This document shows positions 13,801 through 24,997 of a stretch of 64,000 nucleotides of DNA, in pieces (the stretch's first letter is position 1; the number at the start of each line of letters is the position of its first letter). The stretch comes from Scytalidium lignicola (Eukaryota > Ascomycota > Leotiomycetes). Where the stretch lies: positions 1 to 64,000 of the forward strand of contig NCSJ02000190.1 in the NCBI GenBank assembly GCA_002812745.2. The letters run 5' to 3'. The notes under the pieces were generated by a model. That model had not been told where the DNA came from and did no database searches. It saw nothing but the letters and a program-made list of their open reading frames with translations. A program made the translations under genes and the position numbers.

Positions 13801-14308
13801 TAAGAATATTATTATTATTTGTAAAAAAACTAGATAACTTAAAAGGCAAACTTTGTAAGGATTATAAAGATTTAAACAAAGGAATAATCAAAGACTAATA
13901 TTTATTATTATTAATAAAGACTATTAAAGATAAGTTTAAAAGTATTAAGTTCTTTATAAAATTAGATTTATAATTAGTATTTAACCTTATTAAAATAAAA
14001 GAAGAAGATGAATAGAAAGTTATTATCAAGACTAAATATAAGTTATATAAGTTATTAATTATATTATTTAAATTAACAAATATACTTGTTATAATATAAA
14101 GAATTATAAATAAGGTTATTAGAGAATACTTAGAAGAGTTTGTAATAGTATATTTAGATAATATTTTGATATTTTCAAAAATGTTAAAAGAATATAGAAT
14201 TTATATAAAGTTTATTCTTAAAGTATTATAGAAAACAAAGTTTTAATATAAACTTAAGAAATGTAAATTTTATAAAATAAAAGTATAATTTTTAGGATAT
14301 ATTATAAT
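10880..14308 (+). mobile_element. Gypsy gag-pol remnant, 3' truncated
   Basis: Read on the plus strand through many stops. A gag-like region spans about 11150-12000, with RLKVYLV, RIYLMLNKHLF and NWF..FLNDYFNYI. Decayed protease-region sequence follows. A Gypsy reverse transcriptase lies at about 13830-14300, with DYKDLNKGIIKD, KFFIKLDL, NKVIREYLEEFV and VYLDNILIFS, where the YLDD box has become YLDN. The pol stops right after the RT thumb and abuts an LTR at 14309, so RNase H and integrase have been lost. A partial tandem duplication containing AAGAAGACCTTTAAAGGTAT twice is at about 11306-11360. Same family as 2517-5499. Confidence 0.7.
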
Positions 14309-14502
14309 TGTCAGTTTACCTGTAGTACAAAGTACAGTATACAATTATATATAATATACTTATTGTACTATTCTATGGTTATTGTACAATTAAGAGTAAG
14401 AGGGTGAAACTATAAGAGCTTTGCTTGTTCTTATTACTTAATCAAGACTAGCTTACAAGGGCATATGAATATCATGTGTATATAACTATTATTTTACTAA
14501 TA
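14309..14502 (+). repeat. Gypsy LTR (194 bases)
   Basis: Reverse-complement relative of the LTR at 22-2516. It starts TGTCAG and ends about ACTAATA, where the expected terminal CA has decayed to TA. It directly follows the truncated RT. Its outer flank (14503-14520) is nearly the same as the 21 bases flanking the copy at the window start. Confidence 0.75.
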
Positions 14503-15285
14503 CTAGAATTACTTTAAAAATGGCTGTACATTATAACTCTTAAAACGTTTAAATTTGTAGAGTTTTCTTAATTGCATGTTAATTGCCTAATTAAGAATAA
14601 CTCTAAATTCTTCCTTTATAAAATCTTCTGTTCTATTACTTATATTGTCATATTCTATTTATTTTACTACTTTTAATTGTACTTTATTAGTATTTAATAG
14701 TTGTTTCAGAGCATTTAATAACTTTCCTTTAGTTATAGAATTGGTTAGATTTGTAATTCTTTTAATTTATTGTACTTTAGTGATTTAACATTGTTTGTAC
14801 ACTTAACAAAGATATATTATGTTAATCATGAGTTACTTTTCCTGTATAATTCTCAACTTGACAAGGTAATTGTATAATGACCTTGAATTTGTATATATAA
14901 CCAGTAAGAGGTTGATTTCGAGGATTCTTTTGATAGTTAACTTGATCATAGCCTTTATATTGAATCTATAAGCTATTCTATACAGTTTTAAGGCTAAAAT
15001 ACTATGTATAACCTTTTTACACTTAATTAATGTCTAATGTAATATATTTATGTTTTCTTTATAATCTGTAAATGTTATAATATAACCAATTTATAATAAT
15101 AAGTCTTTATTGTTTATAAATGAAGTATTTGTAAAGATTAATAGTTATAATATCTTTTTATCAAGTTTAACAAATTATATTCTTTTAATAACATTCTGAA
15201 TTTACTATTATAAGTGTTTATTCAGTAATTTCATGTCTTCTTAGTTAAGATCAATAGCTTAGGTAATTACTAATAAGTCATATAA
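14503..15285 (-). other. Unassigned AT-rich repeat remnant
   Basis: AT-rich with no long frame. On the minus strand about 14955-14827 reads as a conserved-looking stretch (NYQKNPRNQPLTGYIYKFK) that resembles a degraded element protein, but I cannot name the family. Nothing else is recognisable. Confidence 0.35.
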
Positions 15286-15287
15286 TA

Positions 15288-15714
15288 ACGTAATTCCCAG
15301 TCCACCGGCCCACCCGGTCTACCGGCCCACTGAAATTTACTGCAAAATCAACGAAAACTGTACATTAATAACTCAACAACTATAAAGTTAAAAGAAATAA
15401 TTCTTTACAAAATAGCTAATTACTTTAATCTGATTTCAAATATTTAGTCATTCTTTTGTTTAAATACTTATAATATAGTTAAATTAGATTTTAGACCTTC
15501 AACACAAGGTTGTTTTATTATATAGCACAAACTATAAATGCTACACACGTCAAAATTTGTATACTTATTGATTATTAAATAAATAAATAGACTTCAAAGT
15601 TTGATTAAATATAATTATATATTTGTTAAGTTATTGATGTACAGNTTTCGTTGATTTTGCAGTAAATTTCAGTGGGCCGGTAGACCGGGTGGGCCGGTGG
15701 ACTGGGAATTACGT
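15288..15714. mobile_element. Tc1/mariner-type MITE, 427 bases
   Basis: Inverted repeats of about 95 bases start ACGTAATTCCCAGTCC, flanked by TA on both sides (15286-15287 and 15715-15716). The outer arm is GC-rich (CCGGCCCACCCGG) and nearly identical between the two ends. The AT-rich core has no coding potential. The inner arm shares CACTGAAATT, GCAAAAT and TTAATAACT-AACAA with the MITE at 5502-10877, but the outer arms differ. The two are therefore sibling families. Confidence 0.85.
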
Positions 15715-15716
15715 TA

Positions 15717-17473
15717 TATAGTCTAAGATTATATAATTTAATCTAGTTTAAACTGTTAAACTGTATAAATTTAAATTAAAACAATAAATATAATTATTTA
15801 TTAATAAATTATTTATTAAATAAAAATAAAAATATTTTATAATAAAATTAAAATTTGTTAACTTTAATATTTTATTTAGTTTTTAAAAACAAAAAAAATT
15901 TTTAATTTAAAAAGTTAAAAATATATTGGCTATTTTTTAAATGGTTATAAATTTTATAAATTGCTTAAGTTTTTAAAATTAACTATTTAATATTATATTA
16001 TTTTTTCATGATTTTTTTTTATATTTAACTTATATTCTTTAACTTTTAAATATTAAAATATTTTAATTATATAAATATAATCATAAAAAAAACTATATGT
16101 TAAGCATTTTAGCATTTAAAGCTAAAATATATAATTGCTTTTTTTTNGCGATTTAAATGATATTTAAGAAATTTTTTAACTAGAGATTATATAGTATACT
16201 TTTTACAATAATGATATATAGTTAATTCAAGTTAAAAAAGCGTTTAGTCAACTTAAATAATATATTATTCCTGATCGGTTTTAAAAACTAACATTGTTAA
16301 CACTTTTATTTATACTTAGAATTGTACAACACAGTGTTTAAGCGATTAAAAAGCTTAAAGATTATNATTTTAAATATGTTTTTCAGTTTTTTTTGTATAA
16401 TGNTTTTTTTTTTAATTTTCTAAAGCATTAAATATATTCTTGAATCTGTTAATTTGATTTGCACAGAGTAAGTTATAACTATATTAGCTTAAAAATATTT
16501 TTTGAAGTTAAAGTAAGAAGTAAGAAAAGAGTAACTAATTTTAAGAATAGTAAAAAANCTTTTTNAACTTATAAAAGTTGATTAAAGTCAAGTAAGAAAA
16601 ANGAAAAANGAAGCTTTAGAAAAACAAGTTAAATATTTCTAGAAAAAGCAAGAATCAATGCTTTAGAAAGTGTATTTAAAAGACTTGAAAATATGAAAAG
16701 TTAAAAAAAAAAGAATATAAAGTTGTAATTGTATATATTAAATATAAAAAGAACAAGTAACATTTTATATTAATTAAATTATTATTAGAAACATTAAATA
16801 AACTAGTTGATCTAATTATAATTAAAAGATTTATAACTTTAGTAGATAACAAAGATATTAATATAATATTAAAGTATAATTATATAAAAAAAAATAACTT
16901 TCTGAAAATTCAGATTTAATAATAAATGACTAAAGTATTAAAACTGCAAGTGTTTAATTAGAGTAAAAATCCGGAATTACAAAGTCATTATAGATAAATT
17001 TGGATTTTGTAGAGTTTGAATAATTATTTCATCATAGTAGAGATAAGTCCCTTTTCTTAAATACAAATTGTATAACAATTTATATAGTTAAGCTATCTCG
17101 TGAAAGGTGACAAGATTATTTGAAGTGATGAGAAATTTGGGCTAACTACCTTTAAGTGGTTAGTAGCAAAATTACCTTTCAGCTAAGTGCTTACCAACTA
17201 TTAACAGTTAAAAATTAAATTAAATTAAATCAATTCCAACACTAATTGTAAATAATTGTCAGTATATAAACTAGAAAAAGCAGTTAACAGGATAACTTCT
17301 CCTTTTACACTCTATGATAATTTTCTACAAAAGAAAACAGCTTTATTCACAAGAATAGATTTGTGTAAAAGTATTGAATTTGATAATTGTCTTTGAATTT
17401 GTATCAAAAGCCCTAAAATTGAATATTATAGAGAAAATTTTCAGGTGACTTTTGATTTAATATACTTATTATT
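15717..17473. other. AT-rich region without a recognisable gene
   Basis: Extremely AT-rich, dominated by A and T runs, with several N bases beside homopolymers. A lysine-rich degenerate frame is visible around 16500-16720 but has no family signature I can support. The GC content rises at about 17460, where the downstream gene ends. Confidence 0.5.
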
Positions 17474-18445
17474 CTATTCTAGATACCCTAGATTCGACTT
17501 GAAAGCTTTAGCATAACTAGACTCATGTCCAAGTAAGACCCTTGCACCTCTTTTCTCCACCAAATTCTTAACAAACAATCTACTTCTAAACCATTCATTG
17601 TAATCTCTCATCAATCTACCCGCCGGTCTCCCATCTTCATAATTCTCCTTGACATGGAATAAATCAGAAGTTATGATGCTAGTACCGCTTTTCTGCATCT
17701 GTAGTTCCATTACAATACTCCCTTCCGTATGGCCGGGACAGCGATGGAGTGTAATACCAGGCAAAATCTCAAAATGTGACTCAGAGAATGTATGCCAGTT
17801 AAGACGCGAGACTGTGAGGTATTGTTGGGAATAGAGTGTAGGCTCCATACCCGTTGCAGAGGTCCAGAATGCGTTTTTGAACTCGGCTTCGTGGACCCAT
17901 ATTTCGATGTCCTCTATGTTTGAGATGTGAGCATTGATCTGATTTAAAGGTGTTCATGTATAATTCGGAACCTGTATACGAAGCATCATTACATACTTCG
18001 GTCTAAAAAATGCTCCAGCCCTCCTGCATGGTCAAAATGTAAGTGACTCAGGATTACTTTTTTCACGTCCTTAATCGATCCTGCTCCAGTTGCTTTGATA
18101 GCTTCAGGCAAGCCGTGGATCTCCTTTTGCCAGATACGCGGCATGCATTCAACCATAACCTTGTCCCAGTTTGAAATTGCATCCTCACATGATCCAGTAT
18201 CAAATAAAATTAGTCCAACCCCAGGATAATGAATGAGGGCTGCAAACATGGCTAGAGAGCGCCTCTCGTGTTTCTGTGGTGGCAAATGTGCTGGGAAGAT
18301 GTTTGTTCCATAAAGAACGCCAGATGCATCACTATCAAGACTACCTAGATTGAGTATCTTAAAAGGAATAATAAGCTTATTTCAACAAATACACAGATGA
18401 TTGACTAGCTGGGACGCATACCCATAATTTGGAGTTATCAGGCAT
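17474..18445 (-). CDS. Metallo-beta-lactamase-fold hydrolase (lactonase-like)
   Basis: Predicted 280-residue zinc hydrolase resembling N-acyl-homoserine lactonases of the AiiA type, which open lactone rings. Exons are 18445-18422, 18375-17997 and 17913-17474 (843 bases, an exact frame). Introns of 46 and 83 bases start GTATGC and GTATGT. The zinc motif HLHFDHAGG lies at about residues 119-127. It is followed by a His in CPGHTEGS, the bridging Asp in TSDLFH and the last His in LLGHES, so the metal site is complete. The stretch VHEAEFKNAFW after the motif is typical of the lactonase branch. No signal peptide is seen. The tiny first exon (MPDNSKLW) is inferred because no in-frame ATG precedes the large exon. 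The real substrate is unknown: a lactone, lactam or ester are all possible. Its neighbours are another hydrolase, a dehydrogenase and a transporter. Confidence 0.85.
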
Positions 18446-19179
18446 GCATGACAGTGCGGTCAGAGGAAATGCTGACATGTTTACGAAAATGATGATCTTA
18501 ATGGTTTGGGTACTATTTGAGATATATTTTGGGAACTGAATACTTTATTTTCTTTACGACTTTCTGTGTTCTTCGTCTCTATATTTCAGTTATCTCTATG
18601 TATTATATCTTTTTCCAATCCTTAGTTAACCTACTCCATCAAAAATACGGCGCTCGAGATTTCCCACTCCAAAAATTAGACTGCGATATTCAATTCAAGA
18701 TGCCGATATTATTTCGCTGAGCTGTCGGTGAAATCAGTCATCTGAGCCATAAAAGTGTCTTTCTAATAAGTTTAGGAAGAGTGGATAGAATGTTGTCTAG
18801 AAAACCTACAGGATGGAATCTTCGGTCAGTGGAAAGTGCTATATTATAGTATACAGCGATTGTCCTAAGCTGGCCACTCTAGCGTTTTCTCTGAACGATG
18901 GTGCAAAATACTTTCTCGACTAAAATTTAAAGGCATGGATTTGAAATATATATGTATTGCCAAAACCAAACATTGTTATATAATAATAATAGGGTAGCAC
19001 ATTTGAAAATACCTTACGAGAAAAATAACTGAAGTAATGAAATCATAACTTCGTATTTGAATATCATTGAAGTTACAACTATAATGATTGACTGTCAAGT
19101 ATCTATCTCTAGTTTTGACTCTGAGTTTTCTATGTTCATCTACGAGAAAAGTAAAATTTATAGTAAATTATATTAACAG
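18446..19179. other. Intergenic region
   Basis: Upstream of the lactonase-like gene and downstream of the alpha/beta hydrolase gene. It should hold the promoter of the first and the terminator of the second. Only short unsupported frames are present, including a plus-strand one at 18517-18720. Confidence 0.6.
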
Positions 19180-20541
19180 TCATTTATGCCCATTAACCTT
19201 ACTATTTACCATGCCATGTTTACTTTGAATATAATCAATCCCATTCACAAAGTAAGGAAGGAACTGAGCAGGATTCTCCGTGGCAGGAAAGTGACCCAAT
19301 CCCTTCATGGGTGTAAACACTGCTCCAGGAATCTTGGCTGCAGTGACAGCACTATCAGCCGGCGTACAACTGTAATCATATTCTCCCGTAAGCATGAAAA
19401 CCGCACAAGCGTTTGTATCAATAGATTCAATTCTCCCCCTTCCATCCCAACCACGAAAGTAAAATTCTAGATCACCGCTGAACATCTGTATGCCCTGTGA
19501 AGAATAGGTCCACCATATTTGACGCCTGTATTTAGCAGGCGATGTAGGTGCTATCATACCACAAACTCGCTCTGGATTAATAGTGGCCTCATTCAGATAC
19601 CCGGCCAGTTCATAGTTTGGTTGGTGAAAGGGAAGGTGGTCAGAGGCCTCACAAGGGATAACACCAATAACTTCAAGCTCCGCTGAACGCATAGCTACCG
19701 CTAGACAGACATGACCTGCCATGCTAGCCCCGCATACAATGACTTTTGTGAGCTTTAGTTTCTTAATAACCTGAGCAATTACTCCCACATAACGGTCCTC
19801 GTTTGTATGGTGCCCATGAGGATGCTGCTTATGACCTGATAATGAACGACCGTGGCCAGGAAGGTCAAAGGCATACATCGTCAACTTTTCTCGCAATGCC
19901 TTGTTATTCATTAGGCTATGATACTGTCTCGAATCGGCGCCTGCAGTATGGAGAAACAGTACATTCTGTGATCCTGTGCCGGATGTCTCCCAGAAGACCT
20001 TGCTTCTACCCCAGCCTTCCGTTTCTAACCACACATAGCGGCCAACAATAACATCGTCTTCCTCATCTTCAAAGGCTTCATCCACTGTGCTTTTTTGAAC
20101 TTCATTCGCTACATCACGCGCGTGATCCAGAATGATTCTCCAGAGTCTGGCGCATCGACCAAAACCAAGGACATCTCCCAAAATCTGGTTCCCGGGTATG
20201 TCACCTAGCTTTCGTAGGATTCCCCAATAAGACTGATATGGTGGTACTGGAATTGCTGCAAAGAACTTCTGCCAGTCATCTGATCGTGCCGATAGTGTGA
20301 ATACAGCATCGGGTGATGACGGGCAAATTGAAAGTTCAAGTATGCCTTTGGTAATCTTTGCATGTAAGGTCTCGTCATTACCTGGAGTTTTGTATGCGAA
20401 ATGAGTGGCAACGCCTTTGGCGGCAGCAACGAACTCAGGGTCAGCATTGACTGCTTCTTCAAGGACCTTGATCCGGGACCCTAGTAGTGTGGAGAAGATT
20501 GATTGCTGCATGTTGAAACGATACGGTATAGCTGAAAGCAA
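19180..20541 (-). CDS. Alpha/beta hydrolase with N-terminal SCP2-like region
   Basis: Single-exon gene for 453 residues. Residues 1 to about 145 resemble a sterol-carrier (SCP2-like) fold (AVFTLSARSDDWQKFF), as found fused to some fungal and bacterial hydrolases. An acidic linker (EDEEDD, about 158-163) leads to the hydrolase. The oxyanion strand is FLHTAGADSRQY (about 196-207) and DLPGHGRS comes near 226. The nucleophile elbow GASMAG has Ser at 273. The acid is likely the Asp of GEYDY and the base the His of GLGHFPATENP. The elbow departs from GxSxG because the second Gly is Ala followed by Gly, which is seen in some subfamilies. The start could instead be Met11. The gene is divergent from the alcohol dehydrogenase gene across 386 bases, so the two may be co-regulated. 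Esterase or C-C hydrolase activity is inferred; the substrate is unknown. Confidence 0.88.
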   Translation of the reverse strand: MLSAIPYRFNMQQSIFSTLLGSRIKVLEEAVNADPEFVAAAKGVATHFAYKTPGNDETLHAKITKGILELSICPSSPDAVFTLSARSDDWQKFFAAIPVPPYQSYWGILRKLGDIPGNQILGDVLGFGRCARLWRIILDHARDVANEVQKSTVDEAFEDEEDDVIVGRYVWLETEGWGRSKVFWETSGTGSQNVLFLHTAGADSRQYHSLMNNKALREKLTMYAFDLPGHGRSLSGHKQHPHGHHTNEDRYVGVIAQVIKKLKLTKVIVCGASMAGHVCLAVAMRSAELEVIGVIPCEASDHLPFHQPNYELAGYLNEATINPERVCGMIAPTSPAKYRRQIWWTYSSQGIQMFSGDLEFYFRGWDGRGRIESIDTNACAVFMLTGEYDYSCTPADSAVTAAKIPGAVFTPMKGLGHFPATENPAQFLPYFVNGIDYIQSKHGMVNSKVNGHK

Positions 20542-20927
20542 ATGCGGGATGGCACCAGGAATGGATTGAGTAGTCAGAAGTAGTTATGGATCTGGAGCTT
20601 AACAGCTAGATCTAGAGGCAATTCCTTTTATTTTGCTATGAAGATTTTCGCATGAGTATTTCCGATCGGCGTTAACTAAAGCTCGAGAAGCTCCACGAGA
20701 GTGAATACGTATGAATATTGATAGGGAAGTGAAAAGGGAGCCCCGCATACACAGAGCAGAGGAGTTTTATCCGCGCAAATACGCCGAGGTCAATAAATCG
20801 GTGTTTTCAAGATAAGCCAAGTCCCTAGCACGAAAGCCAAAGCAGCCACAATAGGTAACAAGATTAATATGAAGACTTCTTGAGAACGACAGAATTGTAT
20901 TCGCCCAAGAACATTACTTGCACCACA
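20542..20927. promoter_or_regulatory. Shared divergent promoter region
   Basis: 386 bases between two divergent gene starts, the hydrolase on the minus strand and the dehydrogenase on the plus strand. It holds several CGG/CCG triplets, including CCGCGCAAATACGCCG and CGATCGGCG. Such triplets are the half-sites used by Zn2Cys6 fungal regulators. This is a suggestion only, because the triplets are common by chance. Confidence 0.4.
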
Positions 20928-22171
20928 ATGGGGTTTCCAGAGCTCCCCCCCTCCATGTTGGCCTGCCAGCTTCTTAAGGTAGGTACAGATGTACCTCTAG
21001 CCCCTTATCACTACATAGAAAAACTTAACAGCTATCCTAGAGTCACATGATATCTGACGTTGACTATCGTAGTTCCATGAGCCATATGCCATTCATCACA
21101 TTCCTGTACCTTCACGGCTCGATCCCTATGATATCCTGATCAAGGTGGCCGTTACGGCATTCTGCCACACCGATGCCATGGTCAGTGCCAACTTGATGAA
21201 AGACACCCAGCTGCCCATTACAGCGTCACATGAAGGTTGTGGCACCGTCGTCGCGGTGGGCAGCAGTGTACACAGCTTTCACGTCGGTGACCGTGTTCTG
21301 GCCGGCATTCCCCGAAATCGCTGCGGAACGTGCGCAGATTGCACCAGCCCACAGGAGCAGTATTGTGAAAACCGTACCGGAGGAATAGGGATGCAGGTCG
21401 ATGGTGCATTTGCAGAATATCTTGTTGCGGACAGCAGGAATGGTTGTCAGCTCCCTGATAACCTCGATTTTGTCAATGCAGCTCCTTTGGCATGTGCTGG
21501 AATTACAGCCTGGAGGGGATTACTCGAGGCTGAATTATCCAAGGGTCAAGTCTTGGGTATAGTTGGTTCAGGGGGAGGCCTGGGTCATCTGCTTATTGAG
21601 TTTGCAAAAGCCCAAGGCCTAATAGTCGTTGGAGTGGATGTCCGAGATGAAGGGCTTCAACTATCGCAGGAAGCAGGGGCTAGCCTTGTGCTTGATGCTC
21701 GTGAGGGAACAGAGGCAGTGACTCGCAAAATCATGGAGTTTACTGGAGGAGTCCGAGCTGCAGCGACTATCAACCTAAGTGAGGCCAAAACTGCTGCCGG
21801 TTTAGCTTGCTCAATTACTGCGAAGCACGGCCGAATGATTCAAATTGCTCAGGTAAGGACATGTTTTCTATCTTCCCTTCTTCTATTCTAACTCAGTCCT
21901 TTTCTAATACTAAAATACTTCTTCTGCAAAGCCAAACGAGATTTGTATCCCTTATCGAGAGATTATATTTCGAGACATTCACGTCTCGGGTTCTCTCACC
22001 AGCTCGCGGAAGCAGATGCAGGACATGGTTGAGTTCGTAGCCAAGCATCGTATTCTGGTCAAGACGAACGTATATCATGGCCTAAACAATATTCCTATGC
22101 TCGTAGCCGATTTTCACGGTGGGAAAATGAAAGGCAAGGGTGTTGTAGTGGTTGATGCAACCCAATTGTAA
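20928..22171 (+). CDS. Zinc-dependent alcohol dehydrogenase (MDR family)
   Basis: Predicted 356-residue medium-chain dehydrogenase that would interconvert an alcohol and an aldehyde with NAD(P). Exons are 20928-20978, 21073-21852 and 21932-22171 (1071 bases, exact frame), with introns of 94 and 79 bases. The catalytic zinc ligands are Cys48 (in FCHTD), His70-Glu71 (in SHEGCG, where family members usually have GHE) and Cys158 (PLACAG). The structural zinc lobe is complete: Cys101, 104, 107 and 115 in RCGTCADC and QYC. The Rossmann glycine motif GSGGGLG is at about 182-188. The first exon is short (17 residues, beginning MGFPEL), a common start in fungal ADH1-like enzymes. Nothing looks broken. 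It is divergent from the alpha/beta hydrolase and is followed by a transporter on the same strand. Confidence 0.92.
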
Positions 22172-23022
22172 TGGAATTAGATGTGATAGACTCAGTACTG
22201 CACAGTTAAAGAAAAATGTACTGTAAAATTAAATCAGACTAGATTTGTTTTAGTATTGAAACGAACGTAGAATAAATTATTTATGTGTTACTTGTGATGC
22301 TTCACAAATAGAGATCCGTAAACCTATAGCTGTAAAGCCTGTAGAGCCTGTAGAAAGTAAGATTATCTAACCCATCCTAGGGGCCATTATCATGGAGGCC
22401 GATCTTTTTAGGTAGCTATAGCAATTGTGGTAGCTGCAGGAGTGTATATTATTGGTGATACGACAAACTCTCCCCCCTCTGGCCGTCTTAGGTAACAGAT
22501 AGAGTACATCTATTTGTTAGAAAAAGACAGCAAACTTTATATACTTTACAACTCTTCAATGAGACAACCACGAGAAAATTCATGGTATGGTGTTATGTAT
22601 CAAAAAACTAACATTTATTAACGAATCAAAATGGTTCAAATATGAGAAACTCATAATCCATGAAGACAGGGATTCGGTTTGCTTTGACCTCTTCTCTTCC
22701 CCACATTCCCCGCATCCCCATCATTCCCAATAATGCGGAGATTCTCTTGTCAACCCAACCCCGTAAATATCGCCGACCCACATGATTATTCAGCTGAAAA
22801 ACGCCGACACGCTGTGATGCAGCGATGAGCTTCAATCTGCTCGCTGATTTTACCAGTGTGCTGCTCTCCTGGCTGGCTTATATGTGTGTGTATATATATC
22901 TGCCATCATTATTATTATTATTGAGCTTGATGAATGCACTCCAGACTTCCTCATCAGCCAAGTCCAAACCTAAGGTCCTCCTAAACTTTAATCCCCAGTC
23001 TCTGAAGACCATTACGCTAGCC
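22172..23022. other. Intergenic region before the transporter
   Basis: About 850 bases between the dehydrogenase stop and the transporter start. No supported gene. A short pyrimidine-rich stretch with an ATT repeat (about 22905-22922) precedes the transporter. Confidence 0.6.
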
Positions 23023-24997
23023 ATGACGACTCCGGGAAAATCTCCCGTAGATGTAGTTGAGGATGAGTTCAAGAAAGAAGACCAGGGAGATGTGGATCAC
23101 TCTCTTCCCCCGGTGATGTACGATGAGGGCGAGGAAAAGGCAATCATGCGTCGTGTCGACTATCATCTCCTCCCTGTACTCTCCTTTCTATACTTAATGT
23201 CATTCCTGGATCGAAATAATGGTAAGACTAAACCCTCTATTTCCATATGCTTTATAACTCAAAGCTGCACTTCACTTATAAGAAACTAAATCCTGTCTAG
23301 TTGCCAATGCTAAAGTTGCCGGGATGCAAACCGACCTTCATATGACTGGCACGCAATACAATATCGGCCTGACGATATTCTTCATCTCATATGGTCTCTT
23401 CGAGGTTCCAAGCAACATAGCTCTTAAGTTCTTGCGTCCGAGTATCTGGATTCCTATAATCATGCTCTCTTGGGGCACTATCATGACGTGAGAAGATTCT
23501 TGATCCCTTTGGCAAACTCAACTAACAGTGATATATATATCTGAAGTCTCATGGGCTTGCTTCAAAACTACAAAGGATTCGTAGTAGCTAGATTATTCTT
23601 AGGAATTGCTGAAGTATGTACTATATTTATCTAAACTTGTCCCTTAATCCATATAGTTCTAAAATTTTCGGATTAATAGGCCGGTTTTTTCCCGGCTGCT
23701 TCTTACCTCCTGACTTGCTGGTACCCTCGCCATGAGGTTCAGAAGAGAATGGGATTTTTCTACGCCGCAGGTGCTTTATCTGGAGCTTTCTCAGGTCTCC
23801 TTTCTTATGCTATTGTCAAAATGGATGGTATAGGTGGGCTTGCCGGGTGGCGATGGTAAGTCTTCTTTTCTTCTAGCTAAATATTAAAGCATTCGTCAAC
23901 CTATAAACTCTTAGGATTTTCATTCTCGAGGGTATTGCCACTGTCTGTTTTGCTGTTGCATCGCCATTCTTTTTGCCAGACGATCCGTCAAAGGCAAANG
24001 TTTTTGACCGAAGATGAGCAGCTTTTTATGCTCCACCGTCTTCAAGCAGATTTGGGCTTGCATGGAATGCGTTCTACGTACGAGGATAAATTCCAAGCAA
24101 AGTATTTCTGGGCTGCCGTAAAAGATTTGAAAATATATCTTTCCGTTTTGGTATACTGGGGTAATGCGATGGCTATTTATGGGTATATTCATAATTAACA
24201 CCTTTTGGGGCAAGGAATGCATCACTAATCAAGATGCAGATTCATCTATACACTCCCATCCACCATCAAAGATCTCGGATACACTGCTTCTAATGCTGTA
24301 AGTGGAACATATAATTATCTCGTTTCTCACTATTAAAGTAGATTTTACAACTAATCCCACACAGCAACTTCTCACAATCCCTGTCTATATCGCAGCTGTC
24401 ATATCCACTCTAACATCTGCATATCTTTCTGATAAATACAAAACTCGCTCTATCTATATCATCTACCCTCTTTTGCTTTCTGGGGTGGGATACATTATCA
24501 TTATGGCAATACCTAAGGGCCGATATCCAGGAGCTATTTACGGCGTTCTATTCATTATTGCCATCGGATTATACACCACTATCCCAGGTTCTGTAGCATG
24601 GAATGGTACTATTCCCCAATTTTTATTTTTATTTTTGTTAAGATAAAGTCCAACCAAGAATAGCGGCTGATGATAAAATAAAATAGCAAACAATCTCTCC
24701 GGGTCATGGAAACGTGCCGTTGGAATGGCAATCCAGATTTCTATTGGGAGCCTGGGTGGAGCTGTTGGAACCAATATTTTCATCGAAAACCAAGCACCTC
24801 AGTACTGGATGGGTTATGGAATCTCTCTTGCCATTGTCGTTATGGGAGCTTCTGCAGGTCAGGTTCTGCGAATGTATCTTCAGCACGAGAACAAGAAGCG
24901 AGATGCAATCCCACTGGAGGAAATCCATGCAAGATATACCGAGGCTGAATTGGAAGAACTGGGTGACAAGAGTCCTTTGTTCCGTTATACATTGTAA
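23023..24997 (+). CDS. MFS transporter, Dal5-like anion:cation symporter
   Basis: Predicted 501-residue plasma-membrane permease of the allantoate/nicotinate (ACS) family. It has eight exons: 23023-23221, 23301-23487, 23547-23613, 23680-23855, 23915-24182, 24240-24297, 24365-24605 and 24687-24997. The N at 23999 must be dropped, and the total is then 1506 bases, an exact frame. With it removed, SKAKFLTEDEQ reads through; with it kept, the frame breaks. Family marks are the acidic N-terminus, RRVDYHLLPVLSFLYLMSFLDRNN before TM1, ISYGLFEVPSN in TM2, RLFLGIAEAGFFPA in TM4, AGWRWIFILEG in TM5-6, and YTLPSTIKDLGYTASNAQLLTIP and ANNLSGSWKRAVGMA in the C half. The first ATG (GCCATGA context) is chosen because the upstream frame is hydrophobic and unlike the family. 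It probably imports a small carboxylate or amide related to the adjacent enzymes. Confidence 0.9.
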
